Positions 47,957-55,677 of a DNA stretch of 64,000 nt are shown here, in pieces. The position numbers and the translations under genes are program-made. Below the pieces are notes generated by a model. It had not been told where the DNA came from and searched no databases. It saw only the letters and a list, made by a program, of their open reading frames with translations. Position 1 is the stretch's first letter. Every line of letters starts with the position of its first letter. Source of the DNA: Methylocystis sp. Sn-Cys (GTDB lineage: Bacteria > Pseudomonadota > Alphaproteobacteria > Rhizobiales > Beijerinckiaceae); contig NZ_JAERVJ010000003.1 of the NCBI RefSeq assembly GCF_016745395.1, positions 186,001 to 250,000 on the forward strand, written 5' to 3'.

Positions 47957-47983
47957 AAGGGGAGCCGATGGCTCCCCTTTTTT
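47957..47983 (+). terminator. Rho-independent terminator of fae
   Basis: AAGGGGAGCC and GGCTCCCCTT form a perfect ten-base-pair stem with a three-base loop, followed by a T-run. It lies 24 bases after the fae stop. Confidence 0.92.
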
Positions 47984-48027
47984 GTTGTTTGGAGCCGCGG
48001 GCGTAGCGGATGCCGGGCGTGAGCTAT

Positions 48028-48157
48028 CCCTCCCCTTTACGGGTAGGGTGGCCCCGCCGAAAGGCGGGGTCGGGTGGGGCCCAGCCCCAACCACTCTCGT
48101 TGCTGCGCGGACCCCACCCGGCGGCCTTTGGCCGCCGACCTCCCCGTAAAGGGGAGG
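48028..48157. repeat. GC-rich inverted repeat, family A
   Basis: CCCTCCCCTTTACGGGTAGGG on the left is mirrored by CCTCCCCGTAAAGGGGAGG on the right, with nested GGCCCCGCCGAAAGGCGGGG and GGCGGCCTTTGGCCGCC hairpins inside. It separates fae from the MfnF-like gene. Confidence 0.8.
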
Positions 48158-48193
48158 TATGGGCGCCCCCATCCTCCGCAGAGAATTTTAAAC

Positions 48194-49222
48194 ATGACCG
48201 CGATCATCGGCTGGGACATCGGCGGCGCCCATGTGAAGGCGGCGCGCGCGGAGAATGGGCGGCTCGTCGCCGTGACGCAGCGCGCCTGTGCGCCGCATCT
48301 TGGCCTGGCGCATCTCGAGGCGCCGATCCACGAGACGCTAAGAGAGCTGGGACCGGCGGCGCATCACCGCGTGACGATGACAGCCGAGCTGTCGGACGCC
48401 TTCGAGAATCGCGCGAGCGGCGTCGTTTCAGTAGCGGCCATCGCGGCGCGAGAGATCGTCGGCGATACGCTTTTCTACGCTGGCGCCCGCGGTTTCGTGG
48501 CGCGCGCGCAAATCCGTGAGGCGGCGGAGGCCGTGGCCTCCGCCAATTGGCGCGCCAGCGCGGAGCTTGTCGCGCAGCATTGCGCCGAAGCGCTTTTCAT
48601 CGACATGGGCTCGACAACGACCGATCTCGTTCCGATTCGCGGCGGCCGCGTCTGCGCGCTGGGCGCGACGGACGCCGAGCGGCTCGTGAGCGGCGAGCTT
48701 TGCTATGCTGGGTTTTCGCGCGGCGCGCCCCAGGCCTATGCCACGCGGGCGCCGATCAGCGGCCGATGGACGCCGCTCGTCAACGAAGCTTTCGCGTCGA
48801 TGGCCGATGTTCGGCGGGTCCTTGGCGATTTGCCGGAAGGAGACTGCGGCGCGGATTTGTCGCCGACAGCCGATGGCAGGCCGAAGACGGTTGCGGCGTC
48901 TCACGCGCGTCTCGCGCGCCTCGTCGGTCTCGACGCCGGGCAGCTCACGCCATTGCAGGGGCGCGCGCTTGCGGCGCATTTCTCACGCGCGCAGATGCGC
49001 GCGATAGAGGATCAGATCGCTCTGCTGGTTTCCCGCGAAGCCGTCGCGCCCGATGCGCCCGTCATCGGCGCCGGCGTCGGCCGCGCGCTTGTCGCGCGTC
49101 TCGCGCAGGCGCAGGGCCGCGCCTATCGGGATTTTGCCGAATTCATCGCCGCATCAGACGAGCTGCGCGCGCTAGCCGCTAATTGCGCGCCAGCAGCGGC
49201 GCTGGCGCTTCTTTCGGTTTGA
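48194..49222 (+). CDS. H4MPT-linked C1 pathway protein, MfnF-like (hydantoinase/oxoprolinase fold)
   Basis: A 342-residue protein starting MTAIIGWDIGGAHVKAARAENG, an ASKHA-type nucleotide-binding loop, with MGSTTTDLVPIRGG as a second phosphate loop and GAGVGRALVARLA near the end. This is the family of archaeal MfnF, which joins the furan and tyramine-glutamate halves of methanofuran. In methylotrophs the homologue is found among the archaeal-like C1 genes, and here it follows mtdB and fae. The start is supported by the conserved N-terminus. The assignment of reaction is by family. Confidence 0.85.
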   Translation: MTAIIGWDIGGAHVKAARAENGRLVAVTQRACAPHLGLAHLEAPIHETLRELGPAAHHRVTMTAELSDAFENRASGVVSVAAIAAREIVGDTLFYAGARGFVARAQIREAAEAVASANWRASAELVAQHCAEALFIDMGSTTTDLVPIRGGRVCALGATDAERLVSGELCYAGFSRGAPQAYATRAPISGRWTPLVNEAFASMADVRRVLGDLPEGDCGADLSPTADGRPKTVAASHARLARLVGLDAGQLTPLQGRALAAHFSRAQMRAIEDQIALLVSREAVAPDAPVIGAGVGRALVARLAQAQGRAYRDFAEFIAASDELRALAANCAPAAALALLSV

Positions 49223-49231
49223 TCCGCCTCC

Positions 49232-49345
49232 CTGTCCCTCCCCCGCTTCACGGGAGAGGGGACGCTCGCGATCGGCATTCGTGATGAAGGCCTCGGTCTA
49301 CTCCCTCTCCCGCGTCAGCGGGGGAGGGTTGGGGAGGGGGCCGCC
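49232..49345. repeat. GC-rich repeat, family B
   Basis: Contains CCCCGCTTCACGGGAGAGGGGAC and the inverted CTCCCTCTCCCGCG...CGGGGGAGGG arms. Related copies are at 54165-54290 and 57453-57557. It overlaps the end of the DUF447 gene on the other strand, supplying its last codons and stop. Confidence 0.75.
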
Positions 49346-49908
49346 GCAGCTTTCGTCAAGTGCGCGGCGATCTTCTGCATCACCATCTCCCAGGCCTCGC
49401 GCTCGTCCTCTCCGGCCGTCTTGTCGATCGCGATCTTGAGATAAGCGATCTCGCTGTCGATCTTCTCGCGCGAGAGCCTATCGAGCCGCGTTGCGAGAAT
49501 CGCCGCCTCCAACACAGCGGCGCGCGCGCGATTCATGCCGAGAAACGGACGATGCGATTCCGTGTGCTGCACGCGGCAAAAGAAGCGTGGGCGCACGGCG
49601 TCCTCTTCGACGCGCTCCACTTCGAGCGCCGCATGCGCGAGCGCCGCCGACAAGCGCGGCGCTGGCCAGCCAGTCACATCCGTCAAAGGAAAATTACGCA
49701 CGCCCGTCACAAGGCTCGCGAAGATGCGCGCGTTATCGGTGAAGCTCGCCGTGAGCTTCCCATTGCGTTCAAGATTGCTCAGCGTCGTAGAAGGGCGGAA
49801 GGGCGCGGCGATCCAATAGCCGCCTTCCTCGATCAATCCGAGCGGCGCCACATGCGGCTGGCCTTCTGCCGTCAGCGTAGTGACGACGCATTCATGAATC
49901 AGAGGCAT
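49315..49908 (-). CDS. DUF447-family C1 cluster protein
   Basis: A 197-residue protein of the DUF447 family, which has a flavin-reductase-like split barrel (MPLIHECVVTTLTAEGQPHVAPLGLIEEGGYWIAAPFRPS). It is found with H4MPT genes in archaea and methylotrophs; the reaction is not established. ATG 49908 lies inside the end of the DHPS-related gene (17-base overlap), so the two are coupled. The last residues (APSPTLPR) and the stop are read from a family B repeat, meaning the natural C-terminus has been altered. Confidence 0.8.
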   Translation of the reverse strand: MPLIHECVVTTLTAEGQPHVAPLGLIEEGGYWIAAPFRPSTTLSNLERNGKLTASFTDNARIFASLVTGVRNFPLTDVTGWPAPRLSAALAHAALEVERVEEDAVRPRFFCRVQHTESHRPFLGMNRARAAVLEAAILATRLDRLSREKIDSEIAYLKIAIDKTAGEDEREAWEMVMQKIAAHLTKAAAAPSPTLPR

Positions 49909-51310
49909 TGCCTTTTTCCTCGCGGGCCTTGCGCATGGTGTGTCCCATCTCTTTGAAGCGGGCCGCGTCTTCTTCATCCTTGTCGATGGCGGCGCCGAAA
50001 TCGAGCGGCTCGTCCTGGCGGTAGCGCTTGCCAAGTTTGAAGGCGAGCTCCGCCTTCATCAGCTCCGCGCCGAGATAGAAGGCATGCGCGCCGTCTTGCG
50101 CCACGTTCAAATGCGGAAAGAGCGACATGGCGTCGGTCTCGACACAGTGGAAATTCTTGGCGAAGACATGCACGCCGTCGCGCGTGACATCTATGCGGAA
50201 GTTCACGTCGCGCAATTCGCGGGCAAGTTCGGCGATCTCTTCCGGCGTCGCCGAATAGGGGCGCTTGTCGTGCACTTGCAGCAGCGCGTCGCTGTAGCCT
50301 TTTGGCAAAGCGCGATCGGCGCGCGCCGCATACATCAGGCGCCGCGCCGCGTCGTGCTCCTGTAGCGTGCGGCGCGTATGCGGGCTCACCTGCACGGTGA
50401 GAAGATGGCGGATATTCAGCTCCGAGCAAATGCCGAGCATGGCCGCCGTGACGCCCGCCGAATCGGCGTCGGTCAATTCGGTGAGATTGCCCGTGCCCAT
50501 CATGATCTCGGCGTCGGGTTCGCGCGCGCGGATTTCGACGTAACGCGCAATCGAGGCTGCGAAGCCGAAGTGAATGGGATCGAGAATCGGATCGAGAATG
50601 AAGTCGATGCCGCGATGTCTTGCGATGCGCGCGGCGCGTTGCAGCGAATCGAGATCGCCATGCGGGCGCGGCACGAGGATCGGCACGAGCGGCGAATTGT
50701 CGGGCAGGATCGAGAGCGTTTCTTCGTCAAGGCTCAAGAGATGATCGACGCCGGCCTTGGCGGCGCGCGTCAGCTCCGCGACGCTCGCGGAATCGACCGA
50801 GACCTTGAAGCCTTCCGATTTCAGCGCTGCGATCGTTTCTTCCATATGGTCGAAGGGCGTATCCGGCAGGCAGCCGAGGTCGATCACATCGGCGCCGGCG
50901 CGTCGAAGCTCGCGCGCCTTGGCGACCACCTCTGCGACGCTCATCTTCGAGGCGTCGACGATCTCGGCGAAGATGCGCATGTCGTGGCGCGAGAGATCGG
51001 GCTTCGCGCCGCCGCGGCCCAGAAACGCAGGAAGGTCGGCGACCTCCTCCGGCCCGCGCTCGAAGGGCACGCCGAAGCGCTGCGAAAGCGTATCGAGATC
51101 GGCTCGGCAGCGGCCCGGCACGATGACGCGGTCGGCCTCGACGGGGCGGGGCAGGCGGCGCTCGATGATCTCTTGCGTCATCAGCGCCGCGACCTTCACC
51201 CCGATATTGTGGATACGCCAGTCCCGCGCCGCCTCGCCGAAGCCGGCGACCATCCGCTCCAGACGCGGATAGGCCAGATGTCCGGTAAGAAACAGCAGGC
51301 GCTCGCTCAT
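49892..51310 (-). CDS. Dihydropteroate synthase-related protein of the H4MPT locus (DUF6513)
   Basis: A 472-residue protein with a central pterin-binding TIM-barrel (ADVIDLGCLPDTPFD, KVSVDSASVAEL, FILDPILDPIHFGF) related to dihydropteroate synthase but with its own N-terminal domain (RLLFLTGHLAYPRLERMVAGFG) and C-terminal domain. This arrangement is known from archaea and methylotrophs with H4MPT and is thought to help build the methanopterin skeleton. The precise reaction is unproven. It overlaps the DUF447 gene downstream, while a 500-base repeat array separates it from the flavoprotein gene upstream. Confidence 0.85.
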   Translation of the reverse strand: MSERLLFLTGHLAYPRLERMVAGFGEAARDWRIHNIGVKVAALMTQEIIERRLPRPVEADRVIVPGRCRADLDTLSQRFGVPFERGPEEVADLPAFLGRGGAKPDLSRHDMRIFAEIVDASKMSVAEVVAKARELRRAGADVIDLGCLPDTPFDHMEETIAALKSEGFKVSVDSASVAELTRAAKAGVDHLLSLDEETLSILPDNSPLVPILVPRPHGDLDSLQRAARIARHRGIDFILDPILDPIHFGFAASIARYVEIRAREPDAEIMMGTGNLTELTDADSAGVTAAMLGICSELNIRHLLTVQVSPHTRRTLQEHDAARRLMYAARADRALPKGYSDALLQVHDKRPYSATPEEIAELARELRDVNFRIDVTRDGVHVFAKNFHCVETDAMSLFPHLNVAQDGAHAFYLGAELMKAELAFKLGKRYRQDEPLDFGAAIDKDEEDAARFKEMGHTMRKAREEKGNASDS

Positions 51311-51370
51311 GCTTGGGCTTTCTTGGCAGAGTTTCCTGGCGTCACGCTTGGTCGCTGGGCGTGAGCGTAT

Positions 51371-51493
51371 CCCTCCCCTTTACGGGGAGGGTGGCGCGCG
51401 AAGCGCGACGGCTGGGGTCAGCCCCAACCACTGTCGTAGCGGCTCGAGCCCCACCCGGCGGCCTTCGGCCGCCGACCTCCCCGTAAAGGGGAG
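51371..51493. repeat. GC-rich inverted repeat, family A
   Basis: CCCTCCCCTTTACGGGGAGGG faces CCTCCCCGTAAAGGGGAGG with an internal GCGCGAAGCGCG and GGCGGCCTTCGGCCGCC hairpin. It is the first member of a stacked repeat block between two C1 genes. Confidence 0.8.
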
Positions 51494-51563
51494 GTAAGGG
51501 GATCAACCACGCCAGATCGCCATTTGCCCAACTACCTTACGATCCGATTTAACATGAAGTAGG

Positions 51564-51620
51564 GGCCTTACCCCACCCCGGCCTGCTTTGCAGGCCGACC
51601 CTCCCGCTGGAAGGGGGATC
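51564..51620. repeat. Partial family A-like repeat
   Basis: GGCCTTACCCCACCCCGGCC, a GCCTGCTTTGCAGGC hairpin, then GACCCTCCCGCTGGAAGGGGGA. It resembles half of the family A/B layout and abuts the next element. Confidence 0.55.
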
Positions 51621-51632
51621 ACATATCTCGGG

Positions 51633-51797
51633 GCCGTCATGGCCGGGCTCGTCCCGGCCACCCACGCCGTGCAGTTGCCAGAGCGCGCGGGGGCGGATGA
51701 GTTTACGGCCTCGCAATCCCCGCATGTCCGACAGCGCGTCCCGAGGCAGGCCGTATCCCTCGGCGTGGATGGCCGGGACAAGCCCGGCCATGACGGC
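51633..51797. mobile_element. MITE-like element with 34-base terminal inverted repeats, family F
   Basis: The left end begins GCCGTCATGGCCGGGCTCGT and the right end is its inverted copy over 34 bases with two mismatches (51633-51666 against 51764-51797). The 97-base interior has no gene. The size, terminal repeats and lack of coding fit a non-autonomous mobile or gene-converted palindromic element common in Rhizobiales genomes. It stands 21 bases from the end of the flavoprotein gene. Confidence 0.75.
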
Positions 51798-51818
51798 GGC
51801 GCAACACCAAGGATCGAG

Positions 51819-52379
51819 TCAGCTCTGCCCCGTCAGCTCGCGCTTGCGCCGCTCCACAGCCTCCTGCAGCGCGGCGAGGCTTTCGGCGACCTGCGTCGCC
51901 TCGAAGGATTTCAGCCGGTCGGTGTTCTCCAGATCGATGCGGCGCGGATAGACCATCACCATGCCCTTGGGGGCGCGGGTCTCCAGCTCCGGCGCGGTGT
52001 CGCAGGCGAAGACAATGGTCGGCACGCGGCATTTGCCGGCCTGCGCGAAGACGTTTGTCGCAAGATTGTCCGAGATGCCGGCGACGGCCTTGGCGACCGT
52101 GTTCGAGGTCGCGGGCGCGACAACCAGCGTGTGATAGACGTTGTAGTAGAAGTTGCCGACCGGCGCGGCGCTTGCGGTCGTGTCCTTGAAGATGCGGATC
52201 GTGTCCGGCAGATCGAGGTCGTGCTTATACATCCGCACGACTTCCGCCGCCGCCTTGCTGACGAACAGGTCGCAATGGTCGAGGCCGCGGATCATCTCGA
52301 GACATTCCGTGAAGAAATGGCCCGAGCCCGTGAGCGCCCATCCCCAACGCGGCGAAACGACGTCTTTCTTTTTTGTCAT
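51819..52379 (-). CDS. AfpA/DmrB-like flavoprotein of the H4MPT locus
   Basis: A 186-residue flavoprotein. The FMN-binding fold is shown by WGWALTGSGHFFTECLEMI, then NFYYNVYHTLVVAPATSNTVAKAVAGISDNLATNVFAQAGK. The family includes archaeal flavoprotein AfpA and bacterial DmrB-type dihydromethanopterin reductases, which perform the last step of H4MPT synthesis. The gene's ATG overlaps the stop of the MfnE-like gene by four bases, so they are co-translated. Whether it reduces dihydromethanopterin here is inferred from context. Confidence 0.8.
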   Translation of the reverse strand: MTKKKDVVSPRWGWALTGSGHFFTECLEMIRGLDHCDLFVSKAAAEVVRMYKHDLDLPDTIRIFKDTTASAAPVGNFYYNVYHTLVVAPATSNTVAKAVAGISDNLATNVFAQAGKCRVPTIVFACDTAPELETRAPKGMVMVYPRRIDLENTDRLKSFEATQVAESLAALQEAVERRKRELTGQS

Positions 52380-53011
52380 GAAGCGATCTTCTGTGTTGCG
52401 GAAGCGACAGGCGCGCCGGGCAGGGCGCCGCTGGCCATGAGCGCGCCCGCATTGGCGAGCGCGCGTGGGCCGGCGACATTGACGGGCATGCCGTCGACAT
52501 AGTCACGAAAAGCCGGATCCACAATGCCGGCGGAGGCGATGCTTTCCAAAGCAGAATCGGCGCCGATATCGACGCTTTTGATCAGTAATAAGGCGCCTGC
52601 GCCTGTTTGCCGCGCGAGCCAGGCGGCGAGGCTATCCGAGGTGACGTCCCAGCCGGGCGCGATGTCGCGCGCCGCGCCGACCATCTTTGCGGCGCGCCAC
52701 AAAGCGATCTGGCCGCGCCGATGCGCCGCGTCGATCTCCTCGCGGGTCGCCGCGAGGGTAAGGCCGTAGAGGTCGGCAAGCGCCAGCGCATATTGCTCCA
52801 TGGCGAGAACAGCCATGGCGTGCGCGGCTTCTTCGGAAAACTTGAGCTTCGGCTGCGCGGCGCGCACGGCGTCGGCGAAGGGGCCGCCGCCGCAAACGAG
52901 CGTCAGCCGATGCGGCCAGCGCGCGAGCGCCTCGATCCAGCGCGCGAGATGGGGCGAGTCGTGGAGACTGCCGCCGATCTTCGCGACGAGGAGGGGCGCG
53001 CGCGTTGTCAT
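52376..53011 (-). CDS. MfnE-like amino-acid-kinase-family protein
   Basis: A 211-residue kinase of the amino-acid-kinase fold. VAKIGGSLHDS is the phosphate-binding start, LVCGGGPFADAVR the second loop, and GWDVTSDSLAAWLA the C-terminal substrate block. Archaeal MfnE phosphorylates aminomethylfuranmethyl phosphate during methanofuran synthesis. Position one base after the MfnB-FolB fusion gene and overlapping the flavoprotein gene by four bases makes the same role likely here. Confidence 0.83.
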   Translation of the reverse strand: MTTRAPLLVAKIGGSLHDSPHLARWIEALARWPHRLTLVCGGGPFADAVRAAQPKLKFSEEAAHAMAVLAMEQYALALADLYGLTLAATREEIDAAHRRGQIALWRAAKMVGAARDIAPGWDVTSDSLAAWLARQTGAGALLLIKSVDIGADSALESIASAGIVDPAFRDYVDGMPVNVAGPRALANAGALMASGALPGAPVASATQKIAS

Positions 53012-53012
53012 A

Positions 53013-54128
53013 TCAATCCGGCACAGCGCGTTTATGGTCGTGGCGCTCGCGGCGGATTTTCACGCCGACGGCGCCGGGCGCGACGTCGAGCTTCTCGACC
53101 TGCACGGTCACCGCGCGCACGCGCTCATGCAACAGCACGCTTTCGGCGAGGCGCTCGGCGATCGTTTCCACCATCGCGACATGGCCGCTCGCCAGGATCA
53201 TTTTGATCGCGTCCATGATGACGTCGTAGGAGAACACCGCGCGCATATCGTCGGAGATTTCGGCGCGCGTCACCTCGGCGTCCACATTGAAGCGCACGCG
53301 CTGCGTATGGCCATATTCATGCGCATAGGCGCCGACTTCCATGGGCAGCACATAGTCGTGCAGGAAGACGCAATCCGTGTCGTCGACGCCCGGCGGCTGG
53401 ATGAAGCCGCGGGCGATGAGCGCCCATTCGGCCGCCATTTCCTCGACGACGTCGGGGCGCGTCGGGATGAGGTCGCGGATCAGCGCCACGGCGGCGGCGG
53501 AGAGCGCGCCCTGCCGATCGCCTTGCTCGCAGAGCGCGCCGCGAAAGCCGATGACGTCGGCGCCGGTGACGAGAAGACGCGGCACGTCCGGCGGCTCCAG
53601 CGCGCCGGCGAGGCCCGCCGCCAACCGCAGCTCGTGGCAGCTCGCGGCGAATTCGGAAAGCGCGCCGACCGTCATGATGTCGATCAAACGGCCGTTGTTC
53701 TTATGCGCCGTGTCGAGCATGGCGCCGTGGAAGCCGGCCTTGGCCAGCGCCGGCAGCCGCGAGAAATCCGGATGCAGATCGGCAAAGAGCACGGCGACGA
53801 GCTTCACGCGCTTGGCGATCGGCGCGAGGGCGGCGATGATCTCGTCGGCGTCGGGCGTCGAGGGCAGCGCGAATTTTACATATTCGACGCCGGTCTCGAT
53901 CGCTTCCTCGAAGGCTTGGCGGGCGTGTGCGGCGTCATGCGGGAGATCCACCACGGCGCTGACCGGGCGCCGGCCCGCCACAGCGGCGACGATCTCCTTG
54001 ATCTGCGCCAAAGACAGCGCGCCCAGCGCGCCGCGGACGGGGTCCTTGCAGTCGATGATGTCGGCGCCATAGGCGAGGGCGGTCTCCGCCTCCTCTCGCG
54101 ACAGAACGCTGGCCAACATCAGTGTCAT
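53013..54128 (-). CDS. MfnB (furan phosphate synthase) fused to a FolB-like domain
   Basis: A 371-residue two-domain protein. Residues 1-about 240 match MfnB (DUF556): MTLMLASVLSREEAETALAYGADIIDCKDPVRGALGALS, with Schiff-base Lys28, then YVKFALPS and GFHGAMLDTAHK. MfnB makes the furan ring of methanofuran from two glyceraldehyde-3-phosphate. Residues about 255-371 resemble dihydroneopterin aldolase FolB (CVFLHDYVLPMEVGAYAHEYGHTQRVRFNVDAEV...MVETIAERLAESVL), a pterin-forming enzyme. The fusion joins one enzyme of each cofactor. It is the first gene of the minus-strand arm. Confidence 0.87.
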   Translation of the reverse strand: MTLMLASVLSREEAETALAYGADIIDCKDPVRGALGALSLAQIKEIVAAVAGRRPVSAVVDLPHDAAHARQAFEEAIETGVEYVKFALPSTPDADEIIAALAPIAKRVKLVAVLFADLHPDFSRLPALAKAGFHGAMLDTAHKNNGRLIDIMTVGALSEFAASCHELRLAAGLAGALEPPDVPRLLVTGADVIGFRGALCEQGDRQGALSAAAVALIRDLIPTRPDVVEEMAAEWALIARGFIQPPGVDDTDCVFLHDYVLPMEVGAYAHEYGHTQRVRFNVDAEVTRAEISDDMRAVFSYDVIMDAIKMILASGHVAMVETIAERLAESVLLHERVRAVTVQVEKLDVAPGAVGVKIRRERHDHKRAVPD

Positions 54129-54164
54129 TTATTCAGGCTCCAGGAGAAACTCATCGCGCAGTTT

Positions 54165-54290
54165 TCTCCCTCTCCCGCTTGCGGGAGAGGGTGGCCCCTG
54201 CGTGAGCAGGGGTCGAGTGAGGGCCCGCCCTCATCCGTCACCGCTTCGCGGTGGCGCCTTCTCCCGCAAGCGGGAGAAGGAAGAATTCCG
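54165..54290. repeat. GC-rich repeat, family B
   Basis: CTCCCTCTCCCGCTTGCGGGAGAGGG, CCCCTGCGTGAGCAGGGG, and CTTCTCCCGCAAGCGGGAGAAGG form three consecutive hairpins between folC and the MfnB-FolB gene. Confidence 0.78.
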
Positions 54291-54345
54291 CGCGGGACGG
54301 ATTCTCCATATACGCTCTTGTCACTTCTGTGAATTGCCGCGCTGG

Positions 54346-55656
54346 CTACTCGATCTGCGACCCATTGGCCGAGAGCACCGCCGCCGCAAGATACAGCGAA
54401 CCGGCGATCAGCACGCGCGGCGGCTGATCGAAGCTGTGCGAGGCGAGGATTTGCAGCGCTTCCTCGGCATTATTGGCGTGCGCCGCCACAGGAATGCCTT
54501 CGGCCCTGGCGAGCGCGGCGACTTCCTCGGGCGGCCAGCTCTTATGCTCGCCCTCCACCGGCACGGCGACCATCTCGCGCGCGAGGCCCGCGAAATGGCG
54601 TAGCAAGGCGCGGACGTCCTTGGTGGTCTGCGCGCCGCAGATCAGCGCCAGCGGGCGAGGCGCGCGGTCGTGGAACTCGGCCATCGCTTCGGCCAGCACG
54701 CGCCCGCCGTCGTCATTGTGGCCGCCGTCGAGCCAGACTTCCGCATTGGCGGGCGCAAGATCGACGATATGGCCGCGCACCAGCCGTTGGAGCCGCGCCG
54801 GCCATTCGGCGCGGGTGAGGCCGGCCTCGATGGCGGCGGTCGGCAGATCGGGCGCGACGGCGCGCAGCGCGGCGATGGCGTTGGCGGCGTTCTGATGCTG
54901 GTGGCGTCCGGGGAGGCGGGGCAAGGGCAGATCGAGCAGCCCGCGCTCATCCTCGAAAACGAGCCTGCCATTTTCCTCGCGGACGTAGAAATCCTGCCCG
55001 GCGACACAGAGCGGGGCGCCGACGCGGCGGGCTTCGCGCTCCAGCACCCTCTCGGCCCCCTCCGGCTGGAAGCCGATGATGGCGGGGGCGCCGCGTTTGA
55101 AAATGCCCGCCTTTTCATAGGCGATCTTTTCGACGCTATCGCCAAGGAACTCCATGTGGTCGAGCGAGACGGAAGTGACGATCGCCGCCTTGGGAGTCTT
55201 GATGACGTTGGTCGCGTCGTAGCGCCCGCCGAGCCCGGTTTCGAGCAGCAGCCAGTCGGCAGGCGTGTCTGCGAAGAGGGAGAAGGCCGCCGCCGTCGTC
55301 ACCTCGAAGAAGGTGATGGGCTGGCCGCCGTTGACCTCCTCGCAGCGCTCCAGAATGGCGTTGAGGCGCGCGTCGTCGACGAGCTTGCCGCCGCCCTCCG
55401 CGCCGAGCCGGATGCGCTCATTGAAGCGGATGAGATGCGGCGAGGTATAGACATGCACGCGCTGCCCGGCGGCCTCCAGCATGGCGCGCAGAAAGGCGAT
55501 GGTCGAGCCCTTGCCATTGGTTCCGGCGACGTGGATCGTCGGCGGCAGACGCAGGTCAGGGCGCCCGAGCGCCTCCAGCAGCCGCTCGGTGCGACCGAGC
55601 GACAGGTCGATTTTCTTCGGATGGAGTGTGAGCAGCCGCGACAGGATCGCGTCCAT
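54346..55656 (-). CDS. folC: Bifunctional folylpolyglutamate/dihydrofolate synthase
   Basis: A 436-residue Mur-ligase-family enzyme that adds glutamate to dihydropteroate and to folates. The P-loop is IHVAGTNGKGSTIAFLRAM, followed by TSPHLIRFNERIR, LLLETGLGGRYDATNV, TSVSLDHMEFLGDSVEKIAYEKAGIFK and VWLDGGHNDDGG. It ends the trpA-accD-folC gene string, a conserved alphaproteobacterial order. The adjacent H4MPT locus raises the chance that it also glutamylates C1 cofactors, but nothing in the sequence shows this. Confidence 0.94.
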   Translation of the reverse strand: MDAILSRLLTLHPKKIDLSLGRTERLLEALGRPDLRLPPTIHVAGTNGKGSTIAFLRAMLEAAGQRVHVYTSPHLIRFNERIRLGAEGGGKLVDDARLNAILERCEEVNGGQPITFFEVTTAAAFSLFADTPADWLLLETGLGGRYDATNVIKTPKAAIVTSVSLDHMEFLGDSVEKIAYEKAGIFKRGAPAIIGFQPEGAERVLEREARRVGAPLCVAGQDFYVREENGRLVFEDERGLLDLPLPRLPGRHQHQNAANAIAALRAVAPDLPTAAIEAGLTRAEWPARLQRLVRGHIVDLAPANAEVWLDGGHNDDGGRVLAEAMAEFHDRAPRPLALICGAQTTKDVRALLRHFAGLAREMVAVPVEGEHKSWPPEEVAALARAEGIPVAAHANNAEEALQILASHSFDQPPRVLIAGSLYLAAAVLSANGSQIE

Positions 55657-55677
55657 TGCCGTCGCGCCTTTCGTAAA

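Noticed and set aside
48000-48190. N-terminal extension of the MfnF-like gene through the repeat
   Set aside because: The frame is open through a family A repeat, but the conserved domain begins at 48194 and the extra residues are repeat-derived.
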